Virus record (IMG/VR): IMGVR_UViG_3300025728_000362 | Location: 1 to 42,788 of that record | Length of the DNA stretch: 42,788 bases | From: a virus | Reading direction: 5' to 3' (one strand) | Shown here: piece after piece, positions 7,612 through 13,760 of the stretch | Layout of the letters: each line of letters begins with the position of its first letter | Numbering within the stretch: the first letter of the stretch is position 1 | The notes under the pieces: generated by a model | Database searches by the model: none | The model's input: only the letters and a program-made list of their open reading frames with translations | What the model was told of the DNA's origin: nothing | Made by a program: the position numbers and the translations under genes

Positions 7612-8313
7612 TCAGAAGGGGATATCGTCGTCGAAGTCAGGAACTTGCTGCTGAGGTGCGTTGTTCTGGCGGTTAGCTGCCGCCTGTTGCAACCGTGACG
7701 TCGTAGATTGGTTGGCCTGCTGTGCGTATGGATTGGATGGAGCCTGCCCGCTGGTGGATCGCTGGCCCGCTGGCGCAGCGTTCGGATCACGTTCGTCACG
7801 GTCTTTCAGCAGGGCGACCAGCTTATCCACGGCCTCGGCAGGTGAGTTTTCCGCGTGCTCTGCGTAGGTCTTGCGCGTGCCGCATTTGAACACCTGCCGG
7901 ATTTCCATCTTGTAGCCATCGCCGCCGTCGGTCTTGGTGTAGAGAGTTTTCTGAAGAACGAGGCCAGCGCTTTTACCTTCGAGCGCCTGGTTATGCCATT
8001 CAAGGCCGTCAGCCCCCTGAACTTGTACCGGCGATGCTTCTTTGATGCCAGCCGACCACAGCAAGGCGGAGATTAGGCCCATGCCAAAGGTTGGCTCGCC
8101 GTCGCGCCCGAGGAAGTTAATACGCAGATAGTTAGCCTTCGCACCGTGCGAATCAAAGCTGATTTCAAGCCCCTGCGACTGGCTGCCGTCTTTACCGAAG
8201 GTATAAATAGCGGAGGTAATGACGCCCTCATAAGCGCCATTTTCAGAAATACCCATGCCTGCGCCAGCTTTCTTGGCGGCTTCTGGGTCGAATTTAAAGC
8301 TCATTGGTTGCAT
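7612..8313 (-). CDS. Phage ssDNA-binding protein with host SSB-type C-terminal tail
   Basis: A 233-residue protein. Residues 1-170 form a beta-rich domain, likely an OB-type fold. A Gln/Ala/Ser-rich linker follows (about 178-222) and the protein ends DFDDDIPF, the protein-docking tail of bacterial SSB. Its place after a RecA-like ATPase and an exonuclease fits a recombination set in which this protein coats single strands and recruits partners. The tail could also draw in host SSB-interacting proteins. The ATG overlaps the ATPase stop in TGATG, with AGGAG upstream. The tail is seen directly; the fold is inferred. Confidence 0.8.
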   Translation of the reverse strand: MQPMSFKFDPEAAKKAGAGMGISENGAYEGVITSAIYTFGKDGSQSQGLEISFDSHGAKANYLRINFLGRDGEPTFGMGLISALLWSAGIKEASPVQVQGADGLEWHNQALEGKSAGLVLQKTLYTKTDGGDGYKMEIRQVFKCGTRKTYAEHAENSPAEAVDKLVALLKDRDERDPNAAPAGQRSTSGQAPSNPYAQQANQSTTSRLQQAAANRQNNAPQQQVPDFDDDIPF

Positions 8314-8996
8314 CAGATTGTTGCTCCTAAAGAATCAGACATGAATTCGCAGATCGCGACGTCCACAGCTTTGAGGTCATTGTCCATTTCGGACAGATCA
8401 GGGAATAAGTCAGGTGGTGCCTTGGCGGTGTCGTTGTCGTCACCCTTGATTAGAAAGACGTGCTTGCCGTCCTTCTTGATGGCGCGCAGAACGATTGAGA
8501 AGTAACCCTCCGGCGTCAGCTTTTCGTTAAGCATCTTCCCGGCGGTCTTCATGCGGATTTTGCCTTCGCTCTCCTCTGTGTGAGCCAGAAAGTAAACCCG
8601 CACGTCATCCGGCAGCTGTGTGGCCGCCGTGATTATTCGCCAGACGTGATCCGCCATCTCAGTGAATTTGGTGTAGCCAGTCTGGTAGGCGCGCATCATG
8701 TTTTCGTGCTGCATGACGACCTGAAAGTCATCGATGATGAGCACCTTGCGAGTTTTCGAGAGAACCATGCGCTGTATCTTGTCCTGCACATCGTTCCAGT
8801 CGTCGGTTCGGAATACATTGCCGCGCTGAGGCACGCCATCGCTATCAGGCTGGCCGTTGATACGCCATCCCTTAGAGCGAAACGGCAGCAGCTTGGGGAT
8901 GCATTGGATTAACAGGCATTCTTCCGGATCAAAGTTTCGCAGGCTGTAGGACTTGCCCGCGCCTGAGTCGCCGAGGATTAGCACTGGAGTACCCAT
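8313..8996 (-). CDS. Sak4-like RecA-type ATPase (recombination mediator)
   Basis: A 227-residue single-domain P-loop ATPase. Walker A is GDSGAGKS (9-16), Walker B is VLIIDD (85-90), and a sensor-like VYFLAHTEE is at 134-142. Size and layout match the Sak4 group of phage RecA-like annealing proteins, which lack the extra domains of RecA. Flanking by an exonuclease and an SSB-like gene supports a role in phage recombination. It shares TGATG overlaps with both neighbours, so the three genes are tightly coupled. Another AAA role cannot be excluded by sequence alone. Confidence 0.78.
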   Translation of the reverse strand: MGTPVLILGDSGAGKSYSLRNFDPEECLLIQCIPKLLPFRSKGWRINGQPDSDGVPQRGNVFRTDDWNDVQDKIQRMVLSKTRKVLIIDDFQVVMQHENMMRAYQTGYTKFTEMADHVWRIITAATQLPDDVRVYFLAHTEESEGKIRMKTAGKMLNEKLTPEGYFSIVLRAIKKDGKHVFLIKGDDNDTAKAPPDLFPDLSEMDNDLKAVDVAICEFMSDSLGATI

Positions 8997-9667
8997 CAGA
9001 ACATCGCTCCCATGGCCTGTTTGATTGTGAAGCGCACATCTTCAGAGATGTCGGACTGGTCGAGCATCCAGCGAAAATAAGGTGCGTCGATAGCGGCAAT
9101 TTCAGTGAAGGTTTTATTTTTGTGCTTACCGAATTTCATGGTGTGCAGAAGGGACGGGTAGTTTGTGATCTCCCGCATCTCGGAGATTTTCCACTTCGCC
9201 AGGCTGTTCATGTAAAGCAGGGTGGTGGCCGTGACGTAGCAGTCATAAAGCGCGCGGTGCGCATAAAGCCCTTCCGGCACATCCGGCTCTAAGGCGAACC
9301 GGTACCGGAGATACTGGTTGCCGTGGGATGGCTCTTCTGGCCAGAGCTTGCGCGCCAGTTTCAGCGTGCAAACCCATGGCGCCATAATCATTGGCAGCAT
9401 CTCGCGGTCGAAGGCGGCGTTGTGCGCCACATAGACGTCAGCGCCGAGATACTTATCAATCACTGCGCTGAGCGGCGGGGCGTCTGCGACCATTTTCTCG
9501 GTAATATGGTGCAGCGCCATGGCTTCAAAGCTGATGCGCTCAGAAGGCTTTACGAAGTCGCTCAGCGGGTTGCAGATTTGGCCGTTGACGATATCCACGC
9601 TGGCGATCTCTACAACCTCGCCCTCAAGGGATGTCGTCTCGGTATCAATGACACGAAAGGTAGTCAT
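8996..9667 (-). CDS. DEDD-family 3'-5' exonuclease (ExoX-like)
   Basis: A 223-residue DnaQ-fold exonuclease. Exo I is DTET (Asp8, Glu10), Exo II is AHNAAFD (Asp87), and Exo III is HRALYD (His137, Asp142), the DEDDh pattern. The C-terminal part, FGKHKNKTFTEIAA and YFRWML, matches the small accessory domain seen in ExoX-type proteins. It could trim 3' ends for recombination together with the ATPase and SSB-like protein, or degrade host DNA. It overlaps the upstream 58-residue gene by 23 bases. Confidence 0.85.
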   Translation of the reverse strand: MTTFRVIDTETTSLEGEVVEIASVDIVNGQICNPLSDFVKPSERISFEAMALHHITEKMVADAPPLSAVIDKYLGADVYVAHNAAFDREMLPMIMAPWVCTLKLARKLWPEEPSHGNQYLRYRFALEPDVPEGLYAHRALYDCYVTATTLLYMNSLAKWKISEMREITNYPSLLHTMKFGKHKNKTFTEIAAIDAPYFRWMLDQSDISEDVRFTIKQAMGAMF

Positions 9668-9821
9668 GCTGGTTCACCGTTTCGGTTTGTGCGTCTAAAT
9701 ACGCTTCAAGATGTGCAAGCCTGAGAGCAAGACGCTCAAGGTCTGCGGGAGAGATTCGGCGTGCGATGCACAGCGAGAGGATCAGGTCTTCGGTGACCTT
9801 CGGGTCTGTAGTTACTGCCAT
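9645..9821 (-). CDS. Small phage protein (58 residues)
   Basis: Starts MAVTTDPKVTEDLILSLCIA and is mostly helical with a leucine-rich core. The frame is open upstream to 10097, but that part is antisense to better-supported genes. The ATG at 9821 has TGGTGA nearby. It overlaps the stop of a small membrane-protein gene by ten bases. Function unknown. Confidence 0.55.
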   Translation of the reverse strand: MAVTTDPKVTEDLILSLCIARRISPADLERLALRLAHLEAYLDAQTETVNQHDYLSCH

Positions 9822-9973
9822 GGTGCATTCACCAGCATCATGACGCAGGCGGCCAGCGCCAGCAGAACAGCAATAAAAACCCCGCGCCCGGATGTATCGC
9901 GCTGCCAAACGCGAACATCTTCGCCAGTCAGCTTGTGGCGATACTGCACTTTTTTCGCTGCATTCATTTCCAT
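9812..9973 (-). CDS. Small single-pass membrane protein
   Basis: A 53-residue protein starting MEMNAAKKVQYRHK. It has a basic N-terminal 30 residues and one hydrophobic segment (about 32-49, VFIAVLLALAACVMMLV), then a short tail. A GAGGT lies eight bases before the ATG. The start overlaps the end of the upstream gene and the stop overlaps the next start, the usual packing for real genes in this operon. Function unknown. Confidence 0.55.
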   Translation of the reverse strand: MEMNAAKKVQYRHKLTGEDVRVWQRDTSGRGVFIAVLLALAACVMMLVNAPWQ

Positions 9974-10350
9974 GATGTTTTACCTCTGGCGCCGCGCGCG
10001 GCTGGCGCTGGCTTGGTGCGTTTCTGCATCTGCAACATGTAGGCGCAATAGCCCTCTTTGCAGACCGTGTGAGACTTCGAACCTCGATACAGCTCAACGA
10101 GGATGACTTTCAGATCAGCCGGCGCGCGGAACTTGCCGCAGTAGTCGCACATCTGTGCGCTGACATCCTCGGTTGCCACCGAGCAAACCATCTGCTCAGT
10201 GAATGACTGTTCGACGCCCGCCTGGTCGCTGTAGAACACGGCGCCAGCGTTGCAGCCGGTATAGGTCACCAACTGGCGGCCAATGCGCAGCGGCGTACCC
10301 ACAGGCAAAACCGCGAGGCGTTCTCTGGATAATTTGGGGATGATCTGCAT
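9964..10350 (-). CDS. First gene of the left operon: CxxC protein
   Basis: A 128-residue protein starting MQIIPKLSRERLAVLPVG. The first half is beta-rich. A CDYCGKF motif near residue 68 and a later VCKEGYC suggest a small zinc-binding site. The ATG at 10350 has a near-perfect AAGGAG at ideal spacing, so it is preferred over starts in the terminator region upstream. It is the first coding gene after the long PL leader, about 60 bases past the leader terminator. Family not recognised. Confidence 0.65.
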   Translation of the reverse strand: MQIIPKLSRERLAVLPVGTPLRIGRQLVTYTGCNAGAVFYSDQAGVEQSFTEQMVCSVATEDVSAQMCDYCGKFRAPADLKVILVELYRGSKSHTVCKEGYCAYMLQMQKRTKPAPAARGARGKTSWK

Positions 10351-10412
10351 AGCAGCTCCTTTTTGGCCCATGACAAAACGCCCGCGGCTAATGGCAGGCT
10401 TCTTTGCGATGG

Positions 10413-10441
10413 ATAAAAAAAAGCCCTCGGGGCGCGAGGGC
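10413..10441 (-). terminator. Leader terminator of the PL operon
   Basis: Minus-strand stem GCCCTCG / CGAGGGC with a short loop is followed by eight T. It lies after the antisense-RNA element and before the first operon gene at 10350. It can therefore both end a small RNA and act as an attenuator for the whole early operon. Confidence 0.85.
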
Positions 10442-10464
10442 AAACACGCAGCATGGAGAGTTGT

Positions 10465-10560
10465 TAGAGAGTCGTGCGGCTGGAGTCGAACCAGAACCGG
10501 GGTAGGGAACCCCGCGCATTGCCTTTTATGCTACCGACACAACGGCCATGCCCACTCATC
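10465..10560 (-). ncRNA. C4/CI-type antisense immunity RNA candidate
   Basis: In the PL leader, two short sequences flank a structured core: A' (10537-10559) and B' (10471-10478). Each is complementary to a site upstream in the same transcript, A (10597-10618) and B (10575-10582). A/A' pair over about 22 bases with one mismatch and one bulge; B/B' pair over 8. The core has hairpins GCAT/ATGC, CGGGG-TTCCCTA-CCCCG and CTGG-TTCGACT-CCAG, giving a tRNA-like look. This arrangement is that of the P1/P7 C4 and P4 CI RNAs, which control lytic functions by pairing with the leader. The complementarity is seen directly; family membership and function are inferred. Confidence 0.6.
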
Positions 10561-10574
10561 TGCATCCACGGATA

Positions 10575-10618
10575 CGCACGACCAATGAATAAGGGAATGA
10601 GTAGGCATGCCGTTGTGT
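10575..10618 (-). promoter_or_regulatory. Leader target sites for the antisense RNA
   Basis: Sequences ATGAGTAGGCATGCCGTTGT (from 10597 on the plus strand) and CGCACGAC (10575-10582) are complementary to the two arms of the downstream RNA element. They are the expected pairing sites through which the processed RNA would refold or terminate the PL transcript. A further hairpin, CTGGG-ATGATG-CCCAG, lies just upstream in the transcript (10620-10635). Confidence 0.55.
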
Positions 10619-10635
10619 GCTGGGATGATGCCCAG

Positions 10636-10847
10636 CGATCCACCGCCTTTACTTTTAAGCCCAACGAACTGCTGTGATCCTCATTCAGTGGTCTTGCCAA
10701 AGCCCCCGGCATAACAGGGGCAGTGGTAAAAACACTTGTCCCTCAAAGAACTAATTTGCGGTCGATCCCTCTCGGGGCCGGAGATGATTGCGTCGCTCAC
10801 CTCATCGCGTGCTGCTTAGTTGGCGTCCTGCCGTTTCGATGAAATGA
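10636..10847 (-). other. Untranslated leader of PL transcript
   Basis: No convincing gene is seen between the PL start (about 10841) and the antisense-RNA target sites. The stretch holds a GC-rich hairpin (GCCCC...GGGGC, 10702-10721) and other potential stems. The whole leader to the first gene is about 490 nt, unusually long for a lambdoid PL operon, which supports RNA-level control. Confidence 0.5.
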
Positions 10848-10911
10848 ATAATACGTATGAGTATTTTAAATAGCAATGTGTATTAAGTTATTTTCAATAC
10901 ATATAAGTATA
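10848..10911 (-). promoter_or_regulatory. PL promoter and three-site left operator
   Basis: Three 16-bp sites fit AATAC-N6-GTATT: AATACGTATGAGTATT (10850-10865), AATAGCAATGTGTATT (10869-10884) and AATACATATAAGTATA (10896-10911). A minus-strand promoter TTGCTA-17-TATTAT (-35 at 10871-10876, -10 at 10848-10853) overlaps the first two, as in lambda OL/PL. The same half-sites recur at OR. Confidence 0.75.
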
Positions 10912-11142
10912 ATTTGATGTTTTAAAAAGGAATTTATTTTAAAAAAATACTAACGCGGGGGATGGCGGCTGGAACTTGTCTCTTTGGTCACACAACTGGT
11001 GGAGTTGATTTTGTTAATGGAGGGGGTATTCTTGAGGAAAATAGCTGTATATAAAAACAGTAGTTTAAGTTTCAGGATATCTTCACGAAGACAGGGGAAG
11101 GGTGATGATTAGTCTATTAGTTCGAGTTGGTGCGGGAAGCTA
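10912..11142. other. No convincing gene
   Basis: Between OL and the repressor terminator, about 230 AT-rich bases contain only a 30-codon plus-strand frame (10962-11054) with a GC-rich upstream and no clear promoter. In lambda this position holds rex genes; nothing comparable is present here. Confidence 0.4.
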
Positions 11143-11172
11143 CAATAAAGAAACCCTGCATGAGCAGGGTTT
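11143..11172 (-). terminator. Terminator of the repressor gene
   Basis: Minus-strand stem AAACCCTGC-TCAT-GCAGGGTTT is followed by CTTTATT. It begins six bases after the repressor stop and isolates repressor transcription from OL. Confidence 0.75.
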
Positions 11173-11178
11173 AGAAGG

Positions 11179-11775
11179 CTATATTCTAAAGTCCCGAAGC
11201 AGCAAAACTACCACTCCGATCAGTGATTCTGGTGTAGCTGCTATCAATGGGACTCGATTGTCATCTACAGAGAAAAAGCCGTGTTCGCCGCCATCTAGGA
11301 ATCGATAAGCAGAAATGGTTTTGTTTATTTTTGCTACGACTAAATCACCCGTACCAGGCTTAATAGCTGTATCCACGATAATAATTGAGCCAGCTGGCGC
11401 GTCAGAGCAGCCACTGTTTCGCTTTAAAATGTAAGCGCGCCAATTAGGCTGAGCCTTACCTCTAGGCGAGATAACGAAATCATCAGTTTCCCCATCCTCA
11501 TCCCAAACTGGAATCTGACTGGAGCGATCGGTTCTGGTTACTGGCGCTGACGAGCTACCCCCTTCCATATCACCAACGCCATTAGCTAGCCAGTCAGCAT
11601 TGACACCTAAAGCATTGGCTATATCGACTAACTTGCCGCTAGTTTTTGAAACGCCTTTAGTAAGCCTCCAAATGGTGGGTTGTGCCACGCCTGAAGCTTC
11701 AGCTAAGGCGGCCTGAGTCATATTGTCGCGAAGAGCCATCGCTCTTGTTAAGCGGTCTGCAAGCGTAGTTTTCAT
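11179..11775 (-). CDS. cI: CI-like prophage repressor (HTH plus S24-type C-terminal domain)
   Basis: A 198-residue lysogeny repressor. Residues 1-65 form a lambda-type HTH (TQAALAEASGVAQPTIWRLTKG) that should bind the OL and OR sites. Residues about 85-195 form a LexA/CI-like dimerisation domain. The probable catalytic Ser is Ser124 (SGCSD), but the Lys position of LexA aligns with Tyr157 (TISAYRFL), and no Ala-Gly cleavage site is evident in the linker. RecA-stimulated self-cleavage is therefore doubtful. The frame is open 23 codons upstream through OR; the ATG at 11775 is chosen because the HTH begins there, though its ribosome site is weak. A terminator follows the gene. Confidence 0.88.
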   Translation of the reverse strand: MKTTLADRLTRAMALRDNMTQAALAEASGVAQPTIWRLTKGVSKTSGKLVDIANALGVNADWLANGVGDMEGGSSSAPVTRTDRSSQIPVWDEDGETDDFVISPRGKAQPNWRAYILKRNSGCSDAPAGSIIIVDTAIKPGTGDLVVAKINKTISAYRFLDGGEHGFFSVDDNRVPLIAATPESLIGVVVLLLRDFRI

Positions 11776-11786
11776 AGCCAGCAACT

Positions 11787-11853
11787 TATAGCTAGACGTA
11801 TTTCTCGTCAAATTCACATTGCTATTGTCAATGCGTATACTCATTGCTATTAT
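11787..11853 (+). promoter_or_regulatory. PR promoter and three-site right operator
   Basis: Three sites share the OL half-sites: TATAGCTAGACGTATT (11787-11802), AATTCACATTGCTATT (11811-11826) and TATACTCATTGCTATT (11836-11851). The plus-strand PR is TTGTCA-17-TATTAT (-35 at 11825-11830, -10 at 11848-11853) and overlaps the two right-hand sites. The left-hand site lies near the repressor start and would control PRM. Confidence 0.75.
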
Positions 11854-11885
11854 CCAGATCGAATTATACCTTTAAGGATAAACTT

Positions 11886-12098
11886 ATGAACGAAGCTATT
11901 AAGAAAGCCGTAAGCATTACCGGCAGTCAGCAAAAGCTCGCCTCTCTTTGTGGTGTTAAGCAGCCAACTGTTTGGCGATGGCTTCACGGTGGAGGCATTG
12001 ATGCGCGCTATGTAATGCGAATCGTAAAAGCCACCGAAGGCGAAGTTAAAGCAGACGAAATTCGGCCTGATTTGGCTGATTTATTGGCTGCTAGCTGA
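11886..12098 (+). CDS. cro: Cro-like DNA-binding protein
   Basis: A 70-residue protein with a helix-turn-helix at residues about 14-35 (SQQKLASLCGVKQPTVWRWL), the YdaS/Cro type found opposite CI-like repressors. It should bind the same operators and shut down repressor synthesis. AAGGAT precedes the ATG at 11886. It is the first gene of the PR transcript and is followed by CII. Confidence 0.85.
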   Translation: MNEAIKKAVSITGSQQKLASLCGVKQPTVWRWLHGGGIDARYVMRIVKATEGEVKADEIRPDLADLLAAS

Positions 12099-12132
12099 CA
12101 CCGCATGTGCTCAACAAACAAGGAGATGATAA

Positions 12133-12453
12133 GTGGAAACAAACGCAATAACGCGCAATTCAGAGCTACCAAAACTCAAGCCGCGTGACATGGAACAGCT
12201 CGTTCTTCGCCAGCTTCAACTGCATGGGCAAAAACCTATCGCTGATGAAATCGGGATGGACGAATCGACGCTGAGCCGCTGGAAGGCTGGCCATATTGAG
12301 CAGTTCTGCAAGTTGCTTGCAGCGCTCGGTTTACAGCTCGCGCCTCCTGAAGCTGTCTTGGTGCGCCGGGATTATCTGTTCTCGATGGAGACGCTGGCTG
12401 AGATAGGCATGAAGGCTGAGCGCATGCGGCCTGAGCCAATAGGATTCAATTGA
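12133..12453 (+). CDS. cII: CII-like transcriptional activator
   Basis: A 106-residue protein. The segment EIGMDESTLSRWKAGHIEQF aligns with the CII DNA-binding region (VDKSQISRWKRDWIPKF in lambda) and is followed by KLLAALGL. CII activates repressor and integrase promoters early in infection. The start is GTG at 12133 with AGGAG at ideal spacing. A minus-strand RNA gene lies just downstream, as OOP does in lambda. Confidence 0.82.
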   Translation: METNAITRNSELPKLKPRDMEQLVLRQLQLHGQKPIADEIGMDESTLSRWKAGHIEQFCKLLAALGLQLAPPEAVLVRRDYLFSMETLAEIGMKAERMRPEPIGFN

Positions 12454-12477
12454 GGTGGGGGATGGTTTCGTTAAGCC

Positions 12478-12535
12478 AAAAAAAAGCCGCACTGCGGGAA
12501 CAGTACGGCCGTCACTTCTCAAAACCACTGAGGTT
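12478..12535 (-). ncRNA. OOP-like small antisense-strand RNA
   Basis: Just after cII, the minus strand has a promoter-like sequence (12542-12571), a short hairpin (AAAACC-TCAGT-GGTTTT, 12521-12537) and a strong intrinsic terminator (GCCGTACTG / CAGTGCGGC, then eight T; 12478-12509). The predicted RNA of about 60 nt with two hairpins has the position and form of lambda OOP RNA. Unlike lambda OOP, it ends 25 bases short of the cII stop, so antisense action on cII would require readthrough. Existence of the transcript is inferred. Confidence 0.6.
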
Positions 12536-12541
12536 TTAACC

Positions 12542-12571
12542 ATTATGCACAAGAACAAGCGCCCAGCGCAA
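12542..12571 (-). promoter_or_regulatory. PO-like promoter
   Basis: Minus-strand TTGCGC-18-CATAAT (-35 at 12566-12571, -10 at 12542-12547) would start transcription near 12535. It overlaps the start of the next rightward gene. The -10 is good and the -35 moderate. Confidence 0.5.
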
Positions 12572-12706
12572 CCCCGAGAATATACCCGCTATGACTTTGT
12601 CCGGCCTGCCGATCCTATCGGCGCTGCGCCTAAAGCTTTCCAGCAACGCTTTGCCGCCGAATGGCGCAAGGTGCAGGCGCAGCATGAGGAAAAGGCAGAT
12701 GAATAG
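12545..12706 (+). CDS. Small phage protein before the replication initiator
   Basis: A 53-residue basic protein starting MHKNKRPAQPREYTRYDF. The ATG at 12545 has GAGG rather far upstream. The frame is open to 12455, but that part crosses the OOP-like terminator. Its end overlaps the initiator gene by eight bases. Function unknown. Confidence 0.5.
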   Translation: MHKNKRPAQPREYTRYDFVRPADPIGAAPKAFQQRFAAEWRKVQAQHEEKADE

Positions 12707-13760
12707 CACCGCTGAAATACTTCAATTTCGCGCTAAAGAAGAGCGCGAGGAGCGTCGCGTGGCTGATACCGAAGATGGGTATTTCCGGCTGGCAAATATG
12801 CTCGTGGAAGAATATGCAGGCGCGGATTTAACCAAGCGTCAATTCAAAGTGCTACTGGCCGTTTTAAGGCTGACTTATGGCTGGAATAAAAAAATGGACC
12901 GGATCAGTGATTCTCAGATTTCTGAGATAGCACGTCTCCCTGTGAAGCGTTGTAACGAAGCAAAGCTACAACTGGTTGAAATGAATGTTCTTCTTCAGCA
13001 AGGGCGCCAGTTTGGCCCTAACAAAAATGTCTCCCAGTGGGTTATCCCTCAAAACGAGGGATTATCCCTCAAAACAGGGGATAAAAAATCCCTCAATTTA
13101 GGGGAGCGTTATCCCTCAAAACAGGGGGACACCAAAGACATTATTCCAAAGACAGTAAAAACAGATCCCCCTAAAGCCCCCAAGGGGGAAACCGGGAAGG
13201 AATTTTCAGAACACGTTCTGGCAGAAGCAAAACAGGCTCTGGAGTATTACAACGAGCTGACAGATGGCAGTTGCCGTTCTGCCGAACCATTCGCCGTGCT
13301 GCTGACCGAAACCAAGTCCCGCAGCGCCTACACCCTGCAAGACTTGCAGTTGGTCGTTCGCTGGGTAGTTCGCACTTGGAAGCGCCGAAATAACACCGTT
13401 GCCAAGCCGATGAACATCTGCCGTGTTAATCGCTTCGACGGTTACCTGTCCGACGCAGAAGCTTGGCAGAAAACCTGCGTTGATATCGACTGCCAGGCAG
13501 TCATTGACGTCTACAACGCTGTCACCGACGGACGGATGGCGCCAGCTGAGCTTTACCGCGACCGTGAGCTGGCGATTCGCGAATTAGCCTGCCACCTCGC
13601 TAAACAGACCGTAGACGGCTTTAGAGCGTACTTCGAGGCATTCCTTACCGATGCGCGGGAATTCCACTTCGGTGGCCCTGACGGCCTCGGCTGGCGCGCT
13701 AATTTCGATTATCTGATGAAGCCTGAAACCCTTCGTAACGTGAAGGAGGGGACTCTGTGA
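12699..13760 (+). CDS. O: Replication initiator, lambda O type
   Basis: A 353-residue origin-binding protein. Residues about 20-110 form the winged-helix Phage_rep_O domain ([32 protein letters not shown]). Codons 116-143 contain the iteron DNA, so the origin lies inside its own gene as in lambda. The C-terminal 190 residues differ from lambda O and should contact the helicase encoded next. The ATG at 12699 has AGGAAAAGG upstream; upstream in-frame starts lie opposite the preceding gene. It overlaps the helicase start in GTGA. Confidence 0.88.
   Translation: MNSTAEILQFRAKEEREERRVADTEDGYFRLANMLVEEYAGADLTKRQFKVLLAVLRLTYGWNKKMDRISDSQISEIARLPVKRCNEAKLQLVEMNVLLQQGRQFGPNKNVSQWVIPQNEGLSLKTGDKKSLNLGERYPSKQGDTKDIIPKTVKTDPPKAPKGETGKEFSEHVLAEAKQALEYYNELTDGSCRSAEPFAVLLTETKSRSAYTLQDLQLVVRWVVRTWKRRNNTVAKPMNICRVNRFDGYLSDAEAWQKTCVDIDCQAVIDVYNAVTDGRMAPAELYRDRELAIRELACHLAKQTVDGFRAYFEAFLTDAREFHFGGPDGLGWRANFDYLMKPETLRNVKEGTL
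13044..13128 (+). repeat. Replication origin: four lambda-type iterons
   Basis: Four 18-bp imperfect palindromes sit inside the O gene: ATCCCTCAAAACGAGGGA (13044), ATCCCTCAAAACAGGGGA (13064), ATCCCTCAATTTAGGGGA (13088) and ATCCCTCAAAACAGGGGG (13111). Start spacings are 20, 24 and 23 bp. The core ATCCCTCAAAAC is the lambda O-binding iteron. An AT-rich stretch follows as the likely unwinding element. Confidence 0.9.

Noticed and set aside
9822-10097. Extended version of the 58-residue gene to 150 residues
   Set aside because: The added part is antisense-like Arg/Cys-rich sequence overlapping two better-supported coding frames on the same strand.
10471-10543. tRNA-Gly (CCC) gene on the minus strand
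   Set aside because: The cloverleaf likeness is strong, but the acceptor/D linker has five bases, the T stem has only four pairs, position 37 is U and no CCA follows. The A/A' and B/B' complementarity explains the conservation better.
10464-10712. 82-codon minus-strand protein in the PL leader
   Set aside because: It runs through the antisense RNA hairpins and target sites with no good ribosome site; the RNA structure accounts for the sequence.
10962-11054. 30-codon plus-strand frame between OL and the repressor terminator
   Set aside because: Gly-rich, no promoter or neighbour coupling, too short to support alone.
13044-13128. CRISPR-like short repeats
   Set aside because: The repeats are palindromic 18-mers at 20-24 bp start spacing inside the O gene and match lambda iterons; no spacer structure.
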